The notes under the pieces were generated by a model. It did no database searches. It saw nothing but the letters and a program-made list of their open reading frames with translations, and was not told the DNA's origin. A DNA stretch of 64,000 nucleotides from Pacificitalea manganoxidans (lineage in GTDB: Bacteria > Pseudomonadota > Alphaproteobacteria > Rhodobacterales > Rhodobacteraceae): the NCBI RefSeq assembly GCF_002504165.1, contig NZ_CP021405.1, positions 110,679 to 174,678 on the forward strand, written 5' to 3'. Position 1 is the first letter of the stretch. Every line of letters begins with the position of its first letter. The translations under genes were made by a program, and so were the position numbers. This document shows, piece after piece, positions 27,139 through 35,712 of this stretch.

Positions 27139-27568
27139 GGCAACTCCGTTGATCTGCATGTGTCAGCCACACCAGACCGCCGCGCGGGGCGGCGATGAAA
27201 GGTGGCGGGCTGAGGGTTGATCGGGGTGGCCAGGTGAGCCCGGCCCCGGTGCCTGCATCGTCGGGAAAGATGCTTGGCGACCGTCTTCGGAAGCGGTAGA
27301 AAAAGCCTGCGCGGCCCAACGGCAACCCGAAATTTTCGCAGGTTCCATGACTTCACGCGCTGCTGACCTTGCGTGAGCATATCGTGATGACGCGGTGCAG
27401 AATCTGCGCGGCATCCCGCCGACGGCGTTTCAGGACAGGCAAATTTCAGCCAGCGCGATCCCGGAACGGGCAGCGCTCGCATGCATCTGCTGCATAGGCG
27501 GGCAGGGATGAAGCGGGCGCAAATCCGTCAAATTCGACGATTCGCACCCGGATAGGGGTGAAATCGGC
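27139..27568. other. Intergenic region, no gene seen
   Basis: 430 bases between the M23 gene start and the end of the cupin gene, all on the minus strand. Short frames exist but none has convincing codon bias or a family motif. A small palindrome ATGCATCTGCTGCAT occurs near 27480. It should contain the promoter of the M23 gene and the transcription end of the cupin operon; neither is clear by eye. Confidence 0.45.
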
Positions 27569-27985
27569 TCAGGTCCGGGTGGCCTGCGCGTGTTCGTCGT
27601 CAATCGACTGGCAGATCCTGGTCGCGACCATCGTGCGGGTGGCGGACACGCTGGCATAGGTCCAGAAAATCCGCATCACGCTGTCCGTTTCATTCAGAAA
27701 CCGGTGCGGCACGTTCGCCGGGATCCATGTGGTGTCGCCCGTGCGGAGCGGATGGCGCATGCCGTCGATTTCGGCGATGGCGTCGCCCTCCAGCACCATC
27801 ACGCTTTCTTCGCAGTCATGAAAATGCAGCCCGATTGCAGCGCCGGGGTCGAACTCGGTAATGCCGTTGATCAGGCTGGTGGAGCCGCATCCGCGCGTGA
27901 CCAGCGGGATTGTGCGCGCGCCGTTGCCCCGGTCGTTTCGAGGCAACGCATCGGGGCGCAGGATGGCGGGGGCCGCATCGCTCAT
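27569..27985 (-). CDS. Cupin-domain protein
   Basis: 138-residue single-domain cupin. The first metal motif is seen at GLHFHDCEESVMVLEG (HxH-x4-E form with H-F-H and E), and the second at WIPANVPHRF (His). Such proteins bind a metal and act as small-molecule oxygenases, isomerases or sensors. The C-terminal 25 residues are polar and unlike the core. It overlaps the preceding solute-binding-fold gene by 4 bases, so the two are translated together under the LysR gene upstream. Reaction unknown. Confidence 0.8.
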   Translation of the reverse strand: MSDAAPAILRPDALPRNDRGNGARTIPLVTRGCGSTSLINGITEFDPGAAIGLHFHDCEESVMVLEGDAIAEIDGMRHPLRTGDTTWIPANVPHRFLNETDSVMRIFWTYASVSATRTMVATRICQSIDDEHAQATRT

Positions 27986-28719
27986 GCCGCATCCCCCGGC
28001 ACGATCGCGCAGGCGCGGGCGACCCCGTGACGTTCGAGAATGTCGCCGGTGGTGCCGGCCCGCGCCAACCGCTGCACGAAGTCCCGCAGATAAGCGCTTG
28101 CATCAGGGCGGCCGCGCACAATCGCCATCGCCTGCCGGATCTGCATGAAGGGCGGGGTCAGGACGCGGGCACCGGGACGCTTGGCGGCCTCGGCGGCCAT
28201 GACATCCCCGATCCCGGCGGCGGCGGTGATTTCCCCCTGATCCAGCGCGGCGAGCATGGCGGTGATTGTCGGGAAATAGACCAGCGCCTCGGCCCCCGGT
28301 TGCCGGGCCAGCGTTAGCGTATAGGCCGATCCGTCGACGGTGCCGACCGCCGCGCCAGAGGCCACCAGCGCAGGCGCATCGTCTGCGGTGCAGGCCGGTC
28401 CGGCCAGATAGCTGCCCTCGATGCCGACATAGGGGTCGGTGAAATCGATGGTCTCCGCGCGTTTCGGATCGACGGCAAGGAAACAGACATCCCACAGGTC
28501 TTCGGTCGCAGAGGAGGAGACATCCACCGCGCGGTCGAAATTGACGAAGTCCAGCGGCAGGTCCAACTCTGCCGCGAGCATCTGCGCCAGATCGACGGAG
28601 ATGCCTTCGGGCGTGCCGTCAGCCCCGCGCCCGACCAAAATGCGGTTGCCGTGATTGAGCGCGGCGCGCAGCGTGCCGTTTGGCGCGAAATCCGCGCGCA
28701 GGGTTTGGGTGACGGTCAT
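27982..28719 (-). CDS. Leaderless family 3 solute-binding-fold protein
   Basis: 245-residue protein with the complete amino-acid-binding-protein (SBP_bac_3) pattern: GTPEGISVDLAQMLAAEL, WDVCFLAVDPKRAETIDFTDPYVG and a closing GDILERHGV. There is no signal peptide or lipobox: the protein starts MTVTQTLRADFAPNGTLRAAL, and the frame upstream of the ATG encodes only charged residues. No permease or ATPase is near. It is therefore probably cytoplasmic and may be a sensor or an enzyme built on this fold, as cyclohexadienyl dehydratase is. It is translationally coupled to the cupin gene (4-base overlap). Confidence 0.8.
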   Translation of the reverse strand: MTVTQTLRADFAPNGTLRAALNHGNRILVGRGADGTPEGISVDLAQMLAAELDLPLDFVNFDRAVDVSSSATEDLWDVCFLAVDPKRAETIDFTDPYVGIEGSYLAGPACTADDAPALVASGAAVGTVDGSAYTLTLARQPGAEALVYFPTITAMLAALDQGEITAAAGIGDVMAAEAAKRPGARVLTPPFMQIRQAMAIVRGRPDASAYLRDFVQRLARAGTTGDILERHGVARACAIVPGDAA

Positions 28720-28744
28720 GGTTCGATATTCCCCCCGGGTGATC

Positions 28745-28765
28745 TCACGGCGCGAAACGCCGTGA
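28745..28765. terminator. Hairpin downstream of LysR gene
   Basis: Perfect eight-base arms TCACGGCG and CGCCGTGA around a CGAAA loop. A competing pair, ATCTCAC (28742-28748) with GTGAGAT (28768-28774), overlaps it. It lies in the 126 bases between the LysR gene and the leaderless binding-fold gene, where it could terminate or attenuate the transcript. There is no T-tract. Confidence 0.45.
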
Positions 28766-28845
28766 TCGTGAGATGTTTCTGGCGGCTGGAGGCTTGGCTG
28801 ACAAGGCCGCAGTGACGCAAGGGTGCGGTGCCGCGCGGGCGCAGA

Positions 28846-29760
28846 TCACGCGCGCAGATCGCCGCCATCATCGTCCAGCGCGGCGGCGGTGGCGCGGATG
28901 ATGCGCTCTGCTGCGTCCAGCCGCGCGGGCATCTGGCGGCCCCGCCGAGAGATCAGCCACAGATCCTGCCGGACGCGATGGGGCAGGGGGATGATGCGCA
29001 GCCGCTCGCGATGGGCAAAGCCTGCAAGCCCCGAACGCGGAAGCACCGTATACCCGATCCCGACCGATACCGGCATCGGGATCTGACCCAGTTGGTTGAT
29101 GCGCCCCCGCTGGCGCAGCCGGTCGCCGCCGGGGTAATCCTCGGGGTAGTTCGGCGCCAGCAGCAGATCGGCCAGCAACGCGGCATCGGGATGCGCGATC
29201 AGGCCGCGCTGTTCCAGATCCGCAAGGCTGGGTTGGCCGGGGTCCGCATCGGCGGGGTAGAGAAGGCACAGTTCCTCGCTGCCGATGCGGGCGCCCGTGA
29301 CACGCCGGTGATCGGGCGCATGGTGCAGTAGGCCGTAGTCAAACCGCCCCTCGGCCACACCGTCTAGGATCGTCGTCTGCGGTGCGGCCTCCACCACCAG
29401 ATCAAGTGCGGGGCGCGTGGCGGCGTGGCGCAGCAGCCGGGGATAGAGCATCATCGCGAACCCGCCGGGGCAGGCTACGCTGATGCGACCGCGATCAGGG
29501 TCGTCCGCGCCGATGCCCGCGCGCAGGCTGGCCTCCTCGGCGCGGCGGGCAAGGCCGAGCGCGCGCACCCGTTCCCCCGCCGGGGTCAGGGTAAAGCTTC
29601 GGCCATCGCGGCGCAGCAACGGTGTGCCAAGCTGCGCTTCGAGCTTCTTCACATGCTGCGAGACGCCCGGCTGCGTCATGTTCAGCGCGGCAGCCGTGCG
29701 GGTCATGCTGCCCGTCTCGCTGAGCGCGGTGAAGGTTTCGAGCCATTGGGCGTTCAGCAT
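28846..29760 (-). CDS. LysR-family transcriptional regulator
   Basis: 304-residue regulator. The N-terminal helix-turn-helix is canonical (WLETFTALSETGSMTRTAAA, then QPGVSQHVKKLEAQLGTPLL), followed by an effector-binding domain with the VACPGGFAMMLYP start. It is divergent from the VOC gene, with an AT-rich 97-base region between them, and is followed on its own strand by the leaderless binding-fold and cupin genes. These three neighbours are its likely targets. Confidence 0.92.
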   Translation of the reverse strand: MLNAQWLETFTALSETGSMTRTAAALNMTQPGVSQHVKKLEAQLGTPLLRRDGRSFTLTPAGERVRALGLARRAEEASLRAGIGADDPDRGRISVACPGGFAMMLYPRLLRHAATRPALDLVVEAAPQTTILDGVAEGRFDYGLLHHAPDHRRVTGARIGSEELCLLYPADADPGQPSLADLEQRGLIAHPDAALLADLLLAPNYPEDYPGGDRLRQRGRINQLGQIPMPVSVGIGYTVLPRSGLAGFAHRERLRIIPLPHRVRQDLWLISRRGRQMPARLDAAERIIRATAAALDDDGGDLRA

Positions 29761-29857
29761 TGGTCATAACAATACGTTTGAAAATCTAATCCAAAGAATA
29801 ATTTTTCATTGGGTCATGGCAAGCCTATTTCGGGGTCAGCAACCACAGGAGGCTTTC

Positions 29858-30373
29858 ATGTCCGACCACCCTCACCCCACCGCGCCGCGCAGCTTCTCTC
29901 ATATCGGGCTGTCGGTGCCCGATCTTGACGCGGCGGTGAAATTCTACGCCGAGGTGCTTGGCTTCTACGTCATCATGCCACCGACCGAGATCACCGAAGA
30001 CGACAGCGATATCGGTGTGATGTGCACCGACGTGTTCGGGCCGGGCTGGTCCCGCATCCGCATCGCGCATCTGGCCAGTGCCGACCGGATCGGGTTTGAG
30101 CTGTTCGAATTCGACGGCAACCGCGCGCCCGAGGACAATTTGGATTATCGGCGTCACGGGCTGTTCCACTTTGCCGTGCAAGACCCCGATATCGAAGCTC
30201 TGGCCGCGCGGATCGTCGCGGCAGGCGGCAAGCAGCGGATGCCCGTGCGGGAGTATTTCCCCGGCGAGAAACCCTATCGTATGGTCTATGTCGAAGACCC
30301 GTTCGGCATCGTGTTCGAGCTTTACAGCCATTCCTACGAGCTGACCTACTCCGCCGGGGCCTATGGCGCCTGA
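29858..30373 (+). CDS. VOC-superfamily (glyoxalase/dioxygenase fold) protein
   Basis: 171-residue metalloprotein fold with two beta-alpha-beta-beta-beta modules. Candidate metal ligands are in FSHIGLSVPDLDAAVKFYAE (His), FELFEFDG, HGLFHFAVQ (His) and DPFGIVFELYSH (Glu). ATG 29858 follows AGGAGG and is far better than the upstream frame. Divergent from the LysR gene, suggesting regulated expression. Members act as glyoxalases, extradiol dioxygenases, epimerases or resistance proteins; the function here is not decidable. Confidence 0.82.
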   Translation: MSDHPHPTAPRSFSHIGLSVPDLDAAVKFYAEVLGFYVIMPPTEITEDDSDIGVMCTDVFGPGWSRIRIAHLASADRIGFELFEFDGNRAPEDNLDYRRHGLFHFAVQDPDIEALAARIVAAGGKQRMPVREYFPGEKPYRMVYVEDPFGIVFELYSHSYELTYSAGAYGA

Positions 30374-30521
30374 CTGAGCGGCCTCCGTGCGACGGGCAAA
30401 GATTTCAGCCCGCGCACGCGATTGTCAATTGTTGCACCGTGGCGGGCTGGCTCATCCTGAGCGGGTGCCGTCACGGGCGCGAGGTTCGTGACGCCATTTC
30501 TGTCCAGCCAAGGATTTTATC

Positions 30522-31403
30522 ATGACGCGCATGACCGCTCGGGATTTCAGCCCGGAATTGCTCGAACTTTACGATTATTATGCCCACGGGATGATTTCCA
30601 AGCGCGAGTTTCTGGACCGTGCGGGGAAATTCGCGATTGGCGGACTGACGGCAGCGGCGATCCTTGGGATGATGAGCCCCAATTACGCGATGGCCGAACA
30701 GGTCTCGTTCAACGATCCCGACATCACCGCCGAATGGATCACCTATCCTTCGCCCAACGGGCATGGCGAAATGCGCGCCTATATGGTGCGCCCGAACGGC
30801 GTGGAAACCGCGCCGGGTGTTGTGGTGGTGCACGAAAATCGTGGCTTGAACCCCTATGTGCAGGACGTCGCGCGCCGTTTGGCCAAGGCCGGGTTCATGG
30901 CGCTGGCCCCGGATGGTCTGACGCCGATGGGCGGCTATCCGGGCAATGACGAGGAGGGCCGTGCGCTGCAGCAGCAGGTCGATGGCGAGAAGCTGATGAA
31001 CGACTTCTTTGCCGCGATCAAATTCCTGATGGCGCATGAGCGGGTGTCGGGGAAGGTCGGCATCACCGGGTTCTGCTATGGCGGCGGTGTCGCCAATGCC
31101 GCGGCGGTGGCCTATCCCGAGCTAGGCGCGGCGGTGCCGTTCTATGGCCGCCAGCCGGACGCGGCGGATGTGCCCAAGATCGAAGCACCGCTTTTGATCC
31201 ATTACGGCGCGCTGGACGAACGGGTGAATGCCGGCTGGCCGGCCTATAAAGAGGCGCTCGACGCGGCGGGCAAGACCTACGAGGCCTATATCTACGAGGG
31301 CGCAAACCACGGATTCCACAACGATTCCACCCCGCGCTACGATGAGGCGGCGGCGGAACTGGCATGGCAGCGCACCGTCGATTGGTTCCGCAAGTATCTG
31401 TGA
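30522..31403 (+). CDS. Dienelactone-hydrolase family protein
   Basis: 293-residue alpha/beta hydrolase. The nucleophile motif GFCYGGG has Cys, the dienelactone hydrolase type; the acid and His follow in [14 protein letters not shown] and GANHGFHND. An N-terminal extension of about 65 residues includes a hydrophobic stretch ([17 protein letters not shown]) behind [10 protein letters not shown], which resembles a Tat leader but has only a single Arg, so it may be an export signal or anchor. A strong hairpin terminator follows the gene. Substrate unknown. Confidence 0.85.
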   Translation: MTRMTARDFSPELLELYDYYAHGMISKREFLDRAGKFAIGGLTAAAILGMMSPNYAMAEQVSFNDPDITAEWITYPSPNGHGEMRAYMVRPNGVETAPGVVVVHENRGLNPYVQDVARRLAKAGFMALAPDGLTPMGGYPGNDEEGRALQQQVDGEKLMNDFFAAIKFLMAHERVSGKVGITGFCYGGGVANAAAVAYPELGAAVPFYGRQPDAADVPKIEAPLLIHYGALDERVNAGWPAYKEALDAAGKTYEAYIYEGANHGFHNDSTPRYDEAAAELAWQRTVDWFRKYL

Positions 31404-31414
31404 TCTAGACAAAA

Positions 31415-31443
31415 CGCCCACCGCCTGATCGGGGCGGTGGGCG
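31415..31443. terminator. Bidirectional terminator hairpin
   Basis: Perfect 11-base arms CGCCCACCGCC (31415-31425) and GGCGGTGGGCG (31433-31443) with a seven-base loop. It lies between the convergent dienelactone-hydrolase and beta-propeller genes. AAAA precedes it on the plus strand, giving a T-run for the minus-strand transcript. Confidence 0.75.
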
Positions 31444-31449
31444 CGACGC

Positions 31450-32739
31450 TTAGCTGAGCCGGTCGATCAGCGGCCCGATGTCGAGCAGATACATCTGACG
31501 CGGGCCTTCATGTACGGAGTCGATGCAGACCTGCCGGTTGTCACGGCTCCAACGCGGATGCAGGTCGCAACGGTTATGTTTGCCCAGATCCGACGGCGTG
31601 TAGAACGAGCCCAGATCGTAACGCAGATCCCGGTCGCAATCATAAAGGAACAGCGCGCGCTTATCGGTGGCGGCGTCGGGATAGGTGTCCGACAGCATCC
31701 AGCGGCCATCGGTGCCGTAGGTCATATGCCCGTTCTCCGTCAGGATGCCGGGGCCGACCTGCGCCACGCTTCCCGTGCGGTCGTTATAAAGCTGATAATG
31801 GATCTCGCCCTGATGCGGGCCCCAGACGATCACCTCGTCATCGGATTTCCACAGCGGATGGGAAATCTGCCATTCGGATTTTTCGTAATCGAAAGTGCCG
31901 TGCTGCGAGGGGTCGAAATCCTCGGCCAGTTGCGGCAGCGGGTGGTCGGTATCCTCCAGCAGCCGCAGGTCGGTGCCGTCGCCGTTGATGGTATAAAGCC
32001 GGTGGAGATAGCAGAATTCGTCATCGGGGCGTTCGGTCCAGCGATGGATGAACAGGAAGCGGGTGCCCGAGGGGTTCACCTCCATATGGGTGATCCAATG
32101 CATCGCGTTGTCCATCGAGGCGACATGCTCGAAATCGAACAGCCGCTTCAGCGAACAGATCAGGTTCGTCTCTCCGGTCTCGATATCCATGCGCCAGATG
32201 CCGTCATCCTCGGGCGCAAGCTTCAGCTCCGGCTCGGACTGCGTGGCGGGATAGCCGATGGTGCGGTGGGTGCGGATGAACCGGGCATAGTTGATGGTCA
32301 GCGCAAAGCTGCCATCGGGCGCCATGACGTAGATCGGCGCGGGCAGTTCGCGGTCCTCGCCCGTGTCTGCGTCGACCACGCGTGACCGGAAATCGGGATA
32401 GATGTTCGTCGCCGTGGCAGGCCCCGTGGCGCGGGTGTTGTAGATGGCCCGGTTCGACTGACCCAGCCACTGCAACTGACAGCCCATCTGCCAGTTCCAC
32501 GCGGTCGTCTCGCCCAGCTTATGCCAGCGGTCGCCATTGGCCAGATCGAAAAAGCCGACCTCGGCCGTTTCGCGCCCGGTCAGATTACCGGTGAAAAGCG
32601 GGGTGCGATTGCCCAGAAGCCGGGTGTCGGCGGGGCCGAAATTGGTCTTGTTGTAGTAGCCGAAGAAGCTGTGCTTCTCGCCGTCGCCGACACGGCGGAT
32701 CGGCACTTCGCCGGATACGTCGATGATCTTATCGCTCAT
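31450..32739 (-). CDS. Beta-propeller protein, oligogalacturonate-lyase-like
   Basis: 429-residue protein without signal peptide. Repeating beta-blade units are visible (for example GIWRMDIETGETNLICSL, LHRLYTINGDGTDLRLLE and YLLDIGPL), with a WD40/TolB-like spacing and many His, Trp and Tyr residues that could line a central pocket (FFGYYN, HWITHMEVNPSG, ENGHMTYG). The overall look is closest to the oligogalacturonate lyase type of propeller, but I cannot confirm the catalytic residues. Last gene on the minus strand after the aminotransferase and SDR genes, so it probably takes part in the same catabolic route. Confidence 0.6.
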   Translation of the reverse strand: MSDKIIDVSGEVPIRRVGDGEKHSFFGYYNKTNFGPADTRLLGNRTPLFTGNLTGRETAEVGFFDLANGDRWHKLGETTAWNWQMGCQLQWLGQSNRAIYNTRATGPATATNIYPDFRSRVVDADTGEDRELPAPIYVMAPDGSFALTINYARFIRTHRTIGYPATQSEPELKLAPEDDGIWRMDIETGETNLICSLKRLFDFEHVASMDNAMHWITHMEVNPSGTRFLFIHRWTERPDDEFCYLHRLYTINGDGTDLRLLEDTDHPLPQLAEDFDPSQHGTFDYEKSEWQISHPLWKSDDEVIVWGPHQGEIHYQLYNDRTGSVAQVGPGILTENGHMTYGTDGRWMLSDTYPDAATDKRALFLYDCDRDLRYDLGSFYTPSDLGKHNRCDLHPRWSRDNRQVCIDSVHEGPRQMYLLDIGPLIDRLS

Positions 32740-32774
32740 GGGGTCCTCTCGGAATTTGGCAATGAGGCGGGCCG

Positions 32775-33968
32775 TCAGGCCAGCGCCTCGAAAAATGCGT
32801 CCATGCGGTCCATCGCGGTCGCGATCACCTCCTCGGAGGTGGCAAAGGACATGCGGAAGAAGCCCGGCTGCAAAAAAGCGGAGCCGGGGATGGCGGCGAT
32901 CTCCGCCTGTTCCAGCAGCGCCTCGCAGAAGCTTACGTCATCCTCGATGCGGATCCCGGCGACCGTCTTGCCATAGGTCTCGCGGATATCGGCAAAGATG
33001 TAGAACGCGCCTTCGGGCGGGATGTAGCGCAGATAGGGCATCCGCCCCAACCGTTCGGTGATCAGATCCTTGCGCTTTTGGTATTCGGCGGCCATCGCAT
33101 CGATGTCGTCCTGCCCGTGCTGCAAGCCGCCCAAGGTCGCCCATTGCGCGATGGAGTTCGGACCCGACGTGTTGTGCCCCTGAAGCATCGTCATGCGGCG
33201 GATCAGCTCTTTGGGCCCGATGGCAAAGCCGATGCGCCAGCCGGTCATGGCGAGGCTTTTGGAGGCGCCGTTGATGTGCAGCACATGCGCGCGCGCCTCT
33301 GGGCACAGGTTCAGCGGGTTGCGATATTCCGCCCCGTCGAACACGATCCGCTCATAGATCTCATCATTGATGATGGTCAGGTCATGTTCCATCGCCAGTT
33401 CGCACAGCCCGATCACCAGATCGTCGCCATAGATCCGCCCCGACGGATTGTTGGGGGCGTTGAGCATGATGATCCGGGTGCGGTCGGTGATGGCCGCACG
33501 GATATCGTCCAGCGCGAAATCGAGCGTTTGCGGGTCCGTTTCGATCACCACGGGCGTGGCATCGAGGAACCGCACCTGTTCGAGATAGCTGACAAAGGCC
33601 GGAGCGATGATGATCGCCTCGTCGCCGGGATTGAGCAGCGCGGCGCAGGCCTCGAACAGCAGCGGCTTGCCGCCGGAGCCGATCATCACCTCGTCAAAGC
33701 TGTAGTCGAGCCCGAACCGCGTGCCGTAGTAATGCGCGACCTCTTCGCGCAACTCCCGCAGGCCGGCGGCGGGGGTGTAGAACGTATGCCCCGCCTCCAG
33801 CGCCGCGCGCGCCGCGTCCATCACCGCGGGAGGGGAGACGAAATCCGGCTCCCCCGTGGAAAGCGAGATCACATCCCGCCCCTGCCGCCGCAGATCGGCG
33901 GCTTTTTCGGACACCACGCGGGTGGCGGCCGGGTGCAAGCGGGTCAGACGATCGGAAATGCGCGTCAT
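32775..33968 (-). CDS. Class I/II PLP aminotransferase (aspartate-aminotransferase-like)
   Basis: 397-residue PLP enzyme of fold type I. Landmarks: STGEPDFVSPP, HTFYTPAAGLRELREEVAHY, MLNAPNNPSGRIYGD (PLP and substrate Asn), NDEIYERIVFDG (Asp/Tyr), the Schiff-base Lys in NGASKSLAMTGWRIG, and the substrate Arg in FFRMSFATS. ATG 33968 is chosen over the frame reaching 34016, which runs into the SDR gene. It acts on a dicarboxylic or neutral amino acid; the context suggests a role in the local catabolic pathway rather than biosynthesis. Confidence 0.88.
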   Translation of the reverse strand: MTRISDRLTRLHPAATRVVSEKAADLRRQGRDVISLSTGEPDFVSPPAVMDAARAALEAGHTFYTPAAGLRELREEVAHYYGTRFGLDYSFDEVMIGSGGKPLLFEACAALLNPGDEAIIIAPAFVSYLEQVRFLDATPVVIETDPQTLDFALDDIRAAITDRTRIIMLNAPNNPSGRIYGDDLVIGLCELAMEHDLTIINDEIYERIVFDGAEYRNPLNLCPEARAHVLHINGASKSLAMTGWRIGFAIGPKELIRRMTMLQGHNTSGPNSIAQWATLGGLQHGQDDIDAMAAEYQKRKDLITERLGRMPYLRYIPPEGAFYIFADIRETYGKTVAGIRIEDDVSFCEALLEQAEIAAIPGSAFLQPGFFRMSFATSEEVIATAMDRMDAFFEALA

Positions 33969-33990
33969 TGGTGTCGTCCCATATCCCGGA

Positions 33991-34737
33991 TCAGGTGGCC
34001 TGACCGCCATTGGCACCGATCATCTGTCCGGTGACAAAGCGGCTTTCAGGAGAGGCGAGGAAGGTCACGACCGCGGCCACATCCTCGGGATCGCCCATGT
34101 AGCCCACGGGAATCGGGGCCAGTTTCTTCGGGTCGGTGCCATCGCGGCCCTCGGTCAGGATCTGACCCGGCGAGACGGCGTTGACGGTCACGCCCTGAGG
34201 GCCGAATTCGGTGGCGAGCGCCTTGGTCAGGCCCCAGAGCCCGTGTTTGGCGACGGAAATCGGCGCGCCTTCGAAATAGCCTTTGATCGCTTTCATCCCG
34301 GTCATCGAGATGATGCGGCCCCAGCCGTTTTCGACCATGCCGGGCAGGAAAGCTTGGCTGGTGTGGAAGGCGGCGGTCAGGCCGGTATCGATCACCTCGT
34401 CCCATTCCGATTTCGGGGTTTCGAGATAGGGACGATGCGGGCGCACGGCGGCGTTGTTGACGAGGATGTCGATGGTCCCGAACCGCTCCAGCGCGGCATC
34501 GGTCATGGAGCGAATCGCATTGGCATCGCCCATGTTGCCCATGACGACCAGCGCCTGGGCGCCCTCGGCCTCGACCATGCGGGCGGTTTCGTCACAGGCG
34601 TCGCGATTGCTGACGCCGTTGATCACCACATTGGCGCCGCGCGCGGCAAGCTGCACCGCGATGGCGCGCCCGATATTGCGGCCCGACCCAGAAATAAAGG
34701 CGGTCTTGCCCGCCAGCGCACTGTCTTTGATGGTCAT
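33991..34737 (-). CDS. Short-chain dehydrogenase/reductase with altered catalytic residues
   Basis: 248-residue SDR-fold protein. The cofactor loop is SGSGRNIGRAIA and the NNAA motif is present (NNAAVRP). However, at the position of the catalytic Tyr in YxxxK it has Ile160 (ISVAK, Lys164 kept), and the expected Ser, 13 residues earlier, is Gly147 (RIISMTGMKAI). The substitution is clear in the DNA. The protein may therefore not be a normal oxidoreductase. ATG 34737 behind AAGGAAAG is preferred to a GTG at 34746. First gene of the minus-strand operon, divergent from GntR with the operator between. Confidence 0.85.
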   Translation of the reverse strand: MTIKDSALAGKTAFISGSGRNIGRAIAVQLAARGANVVINGVSNRDACDETARMVEAEGAQALVVMGNMGDANAIRSMTDAALERFGTIDILVNNAAVRPHRPYLETPKSEWDEVIDTGLTAAFHTSQAFLPGMVENGWGRIISMTGMKAIKGYFEGAPISVAKHGLWGLTKALATEFGPQGVTVNAVSPGQILTEGRDGTDPKKLAPIPVGYMGDPEDVAAVVTFLASPESRFVTGQMIGANGGQAT

Positions 34738-34880
34738 GTCTTGCACTTTCCTTCCCTGACTGTCCGCAAATTCGGCTCATGCGCCCGGCCCGCATCCGCA
34801 CACCCGAAATCGGGGTGCGGAGCGACGGAACGGATCGCGGTAATGGACAGTCCTCCGAGGCCGGAGAATGCGCATGTGCC

Positions 34881-34920
34881 GACAAACTGTCAACACAATG
34901 AATACTGTTGACACTTTGTC
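34881..34920. promoter_or_regulatory. GntR-type operator, long inverted repeat
   Basis: GACAAAC-TGTCAACA, ten bases, then TGTTGACA-CTTTGTC: an inverted repeat with 15-base arms and one mismatch. It sits between the divergent SDR and GntR genes and contains TGTcAACA/TGTTGACA cores of the kind bound by FadR/FCD-class GntR dimers. A second copy with the same spacing occurs at 40647-40679. Confidence 0.75.
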
Positions 34921-34942
34921 GGCAAAAGAGTTTGGTGGCGGC

Positions 34943-35617
34943 ATGGATATTTCGAATGACACCCGGAGCCGGCTGGCGGCGCGACGCGACAGATCGCTGA
35001 CATCCATTGTCCGCGATAAGCTCGAAGAGCTGATTCTGCGCGGCAAGCTCGTCGCGGGAACGCGGCTGAACGAGCAGGCGCTGGCCAAGGAGCTGGGCGT
35101 CAGCCGGGGCCCGATCCGCGAGGCCGCCCGCCTGCTGGAGCGTGAGGGACTTGTGTCCTCCGTCGCCAATCAGGGTGTCTTTGTTCGGCAATTGTCGATC
35201 GAGGAGGCGCTCGAGCTTTACGATCTGCGCGCCTATATCGCGGGCTACGCCTGTGCGCGGCTCGCCGACCGGGCCAGCGACGCGGAAAAGGCCGAAATGC
35301 GCGGCCTCGTCGAAGAGATGGACCGCTGCATCGAGACCAATGACGAAGCCCGCTATTTCGAGTTGAACCTGCAATTCCACGACCGGATCGCGGAATTGTC
35401 GGACGGCAGCCGAACGCTCGCGCTTTACACCTCGCTTGGTAAGGAAGTGCGGCTGCTGCGGCGACGTGTGCTGCGCGGCGGGGCGTCGATGAATTTTTCG
35501 AACGAGGAGCACAAGCAGATCCTCGAAGCGATCGAAACAGGGGATGCCCGCGCGGCGCGGGAGGCCGCCGAGCAGCATCACATCAACGGTAAGCGGCGCT
35601 GGCTGGACACGCTCTAG
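34943..35617 (+). CDS. GntR-family (FCD) transcriptional regulator
   Basis: 224-residue regulator. N-terminal winged helix (about 15-80) with LAKELGVSRGPIREAARLLEREG, then an all-helical FCD domain with metal-ligand His residues in FELNLQFHDRI, FSNEEHKQI and AEQHH. ATG 34943 is chosen because the alternative start at 34868 would place the operator 34881-34920 inside the gene. It is first in a plus-strand run with TctCBA and is divergent from the SDR, aminotransferase and beta-propeller genes, all likely targets. Confidence 0.9.
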   Translation: MDISNDTRSRLAARRDRSLTSIVRDKLEELILRGKLVAGTRLNEQALAKELGVSRGPIREAARLLEREGLVSSVANQGVFVRQLSIEEALELYDLRAYIAGYACARLADRASDAEKAEMRGLVEEMDRCIETNDEARYFELNLQFHDRIAELSDGSRTLALYTSLGKEVRLLRRRVLRGGASMNFSNEEHKQILEAIETGDARAAREAAEQHHINGKRRWLDTL

Positions 35618-35712
35618 ACAGCAGTTGCCGATTTGATCGTCGGCCCGGACATGCCGGGCTGGCGGAACGGAACATGCGGCGCAAACCCGCATGATGATAG
35701 GGAGGAGATATC

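Noticed and set aside
25495..27198. 567-residue plus-strand open frame
   Set aside because: Antisense to the M23 peptidase gene, which carries intact zinc motifs.
27087..27482. Small gene in the gap before the M23 peptidase
   Set aside because: The frame overlaps the M23 start, has no ribosome site and no protein-like composition.
28742..28774. Possible riboswitch upstream of the leaderless binding-fold gene
   Set aside because: Two competing short stems are present but there is no recognisable conserved riboswitch core; listed only as a hairpin.
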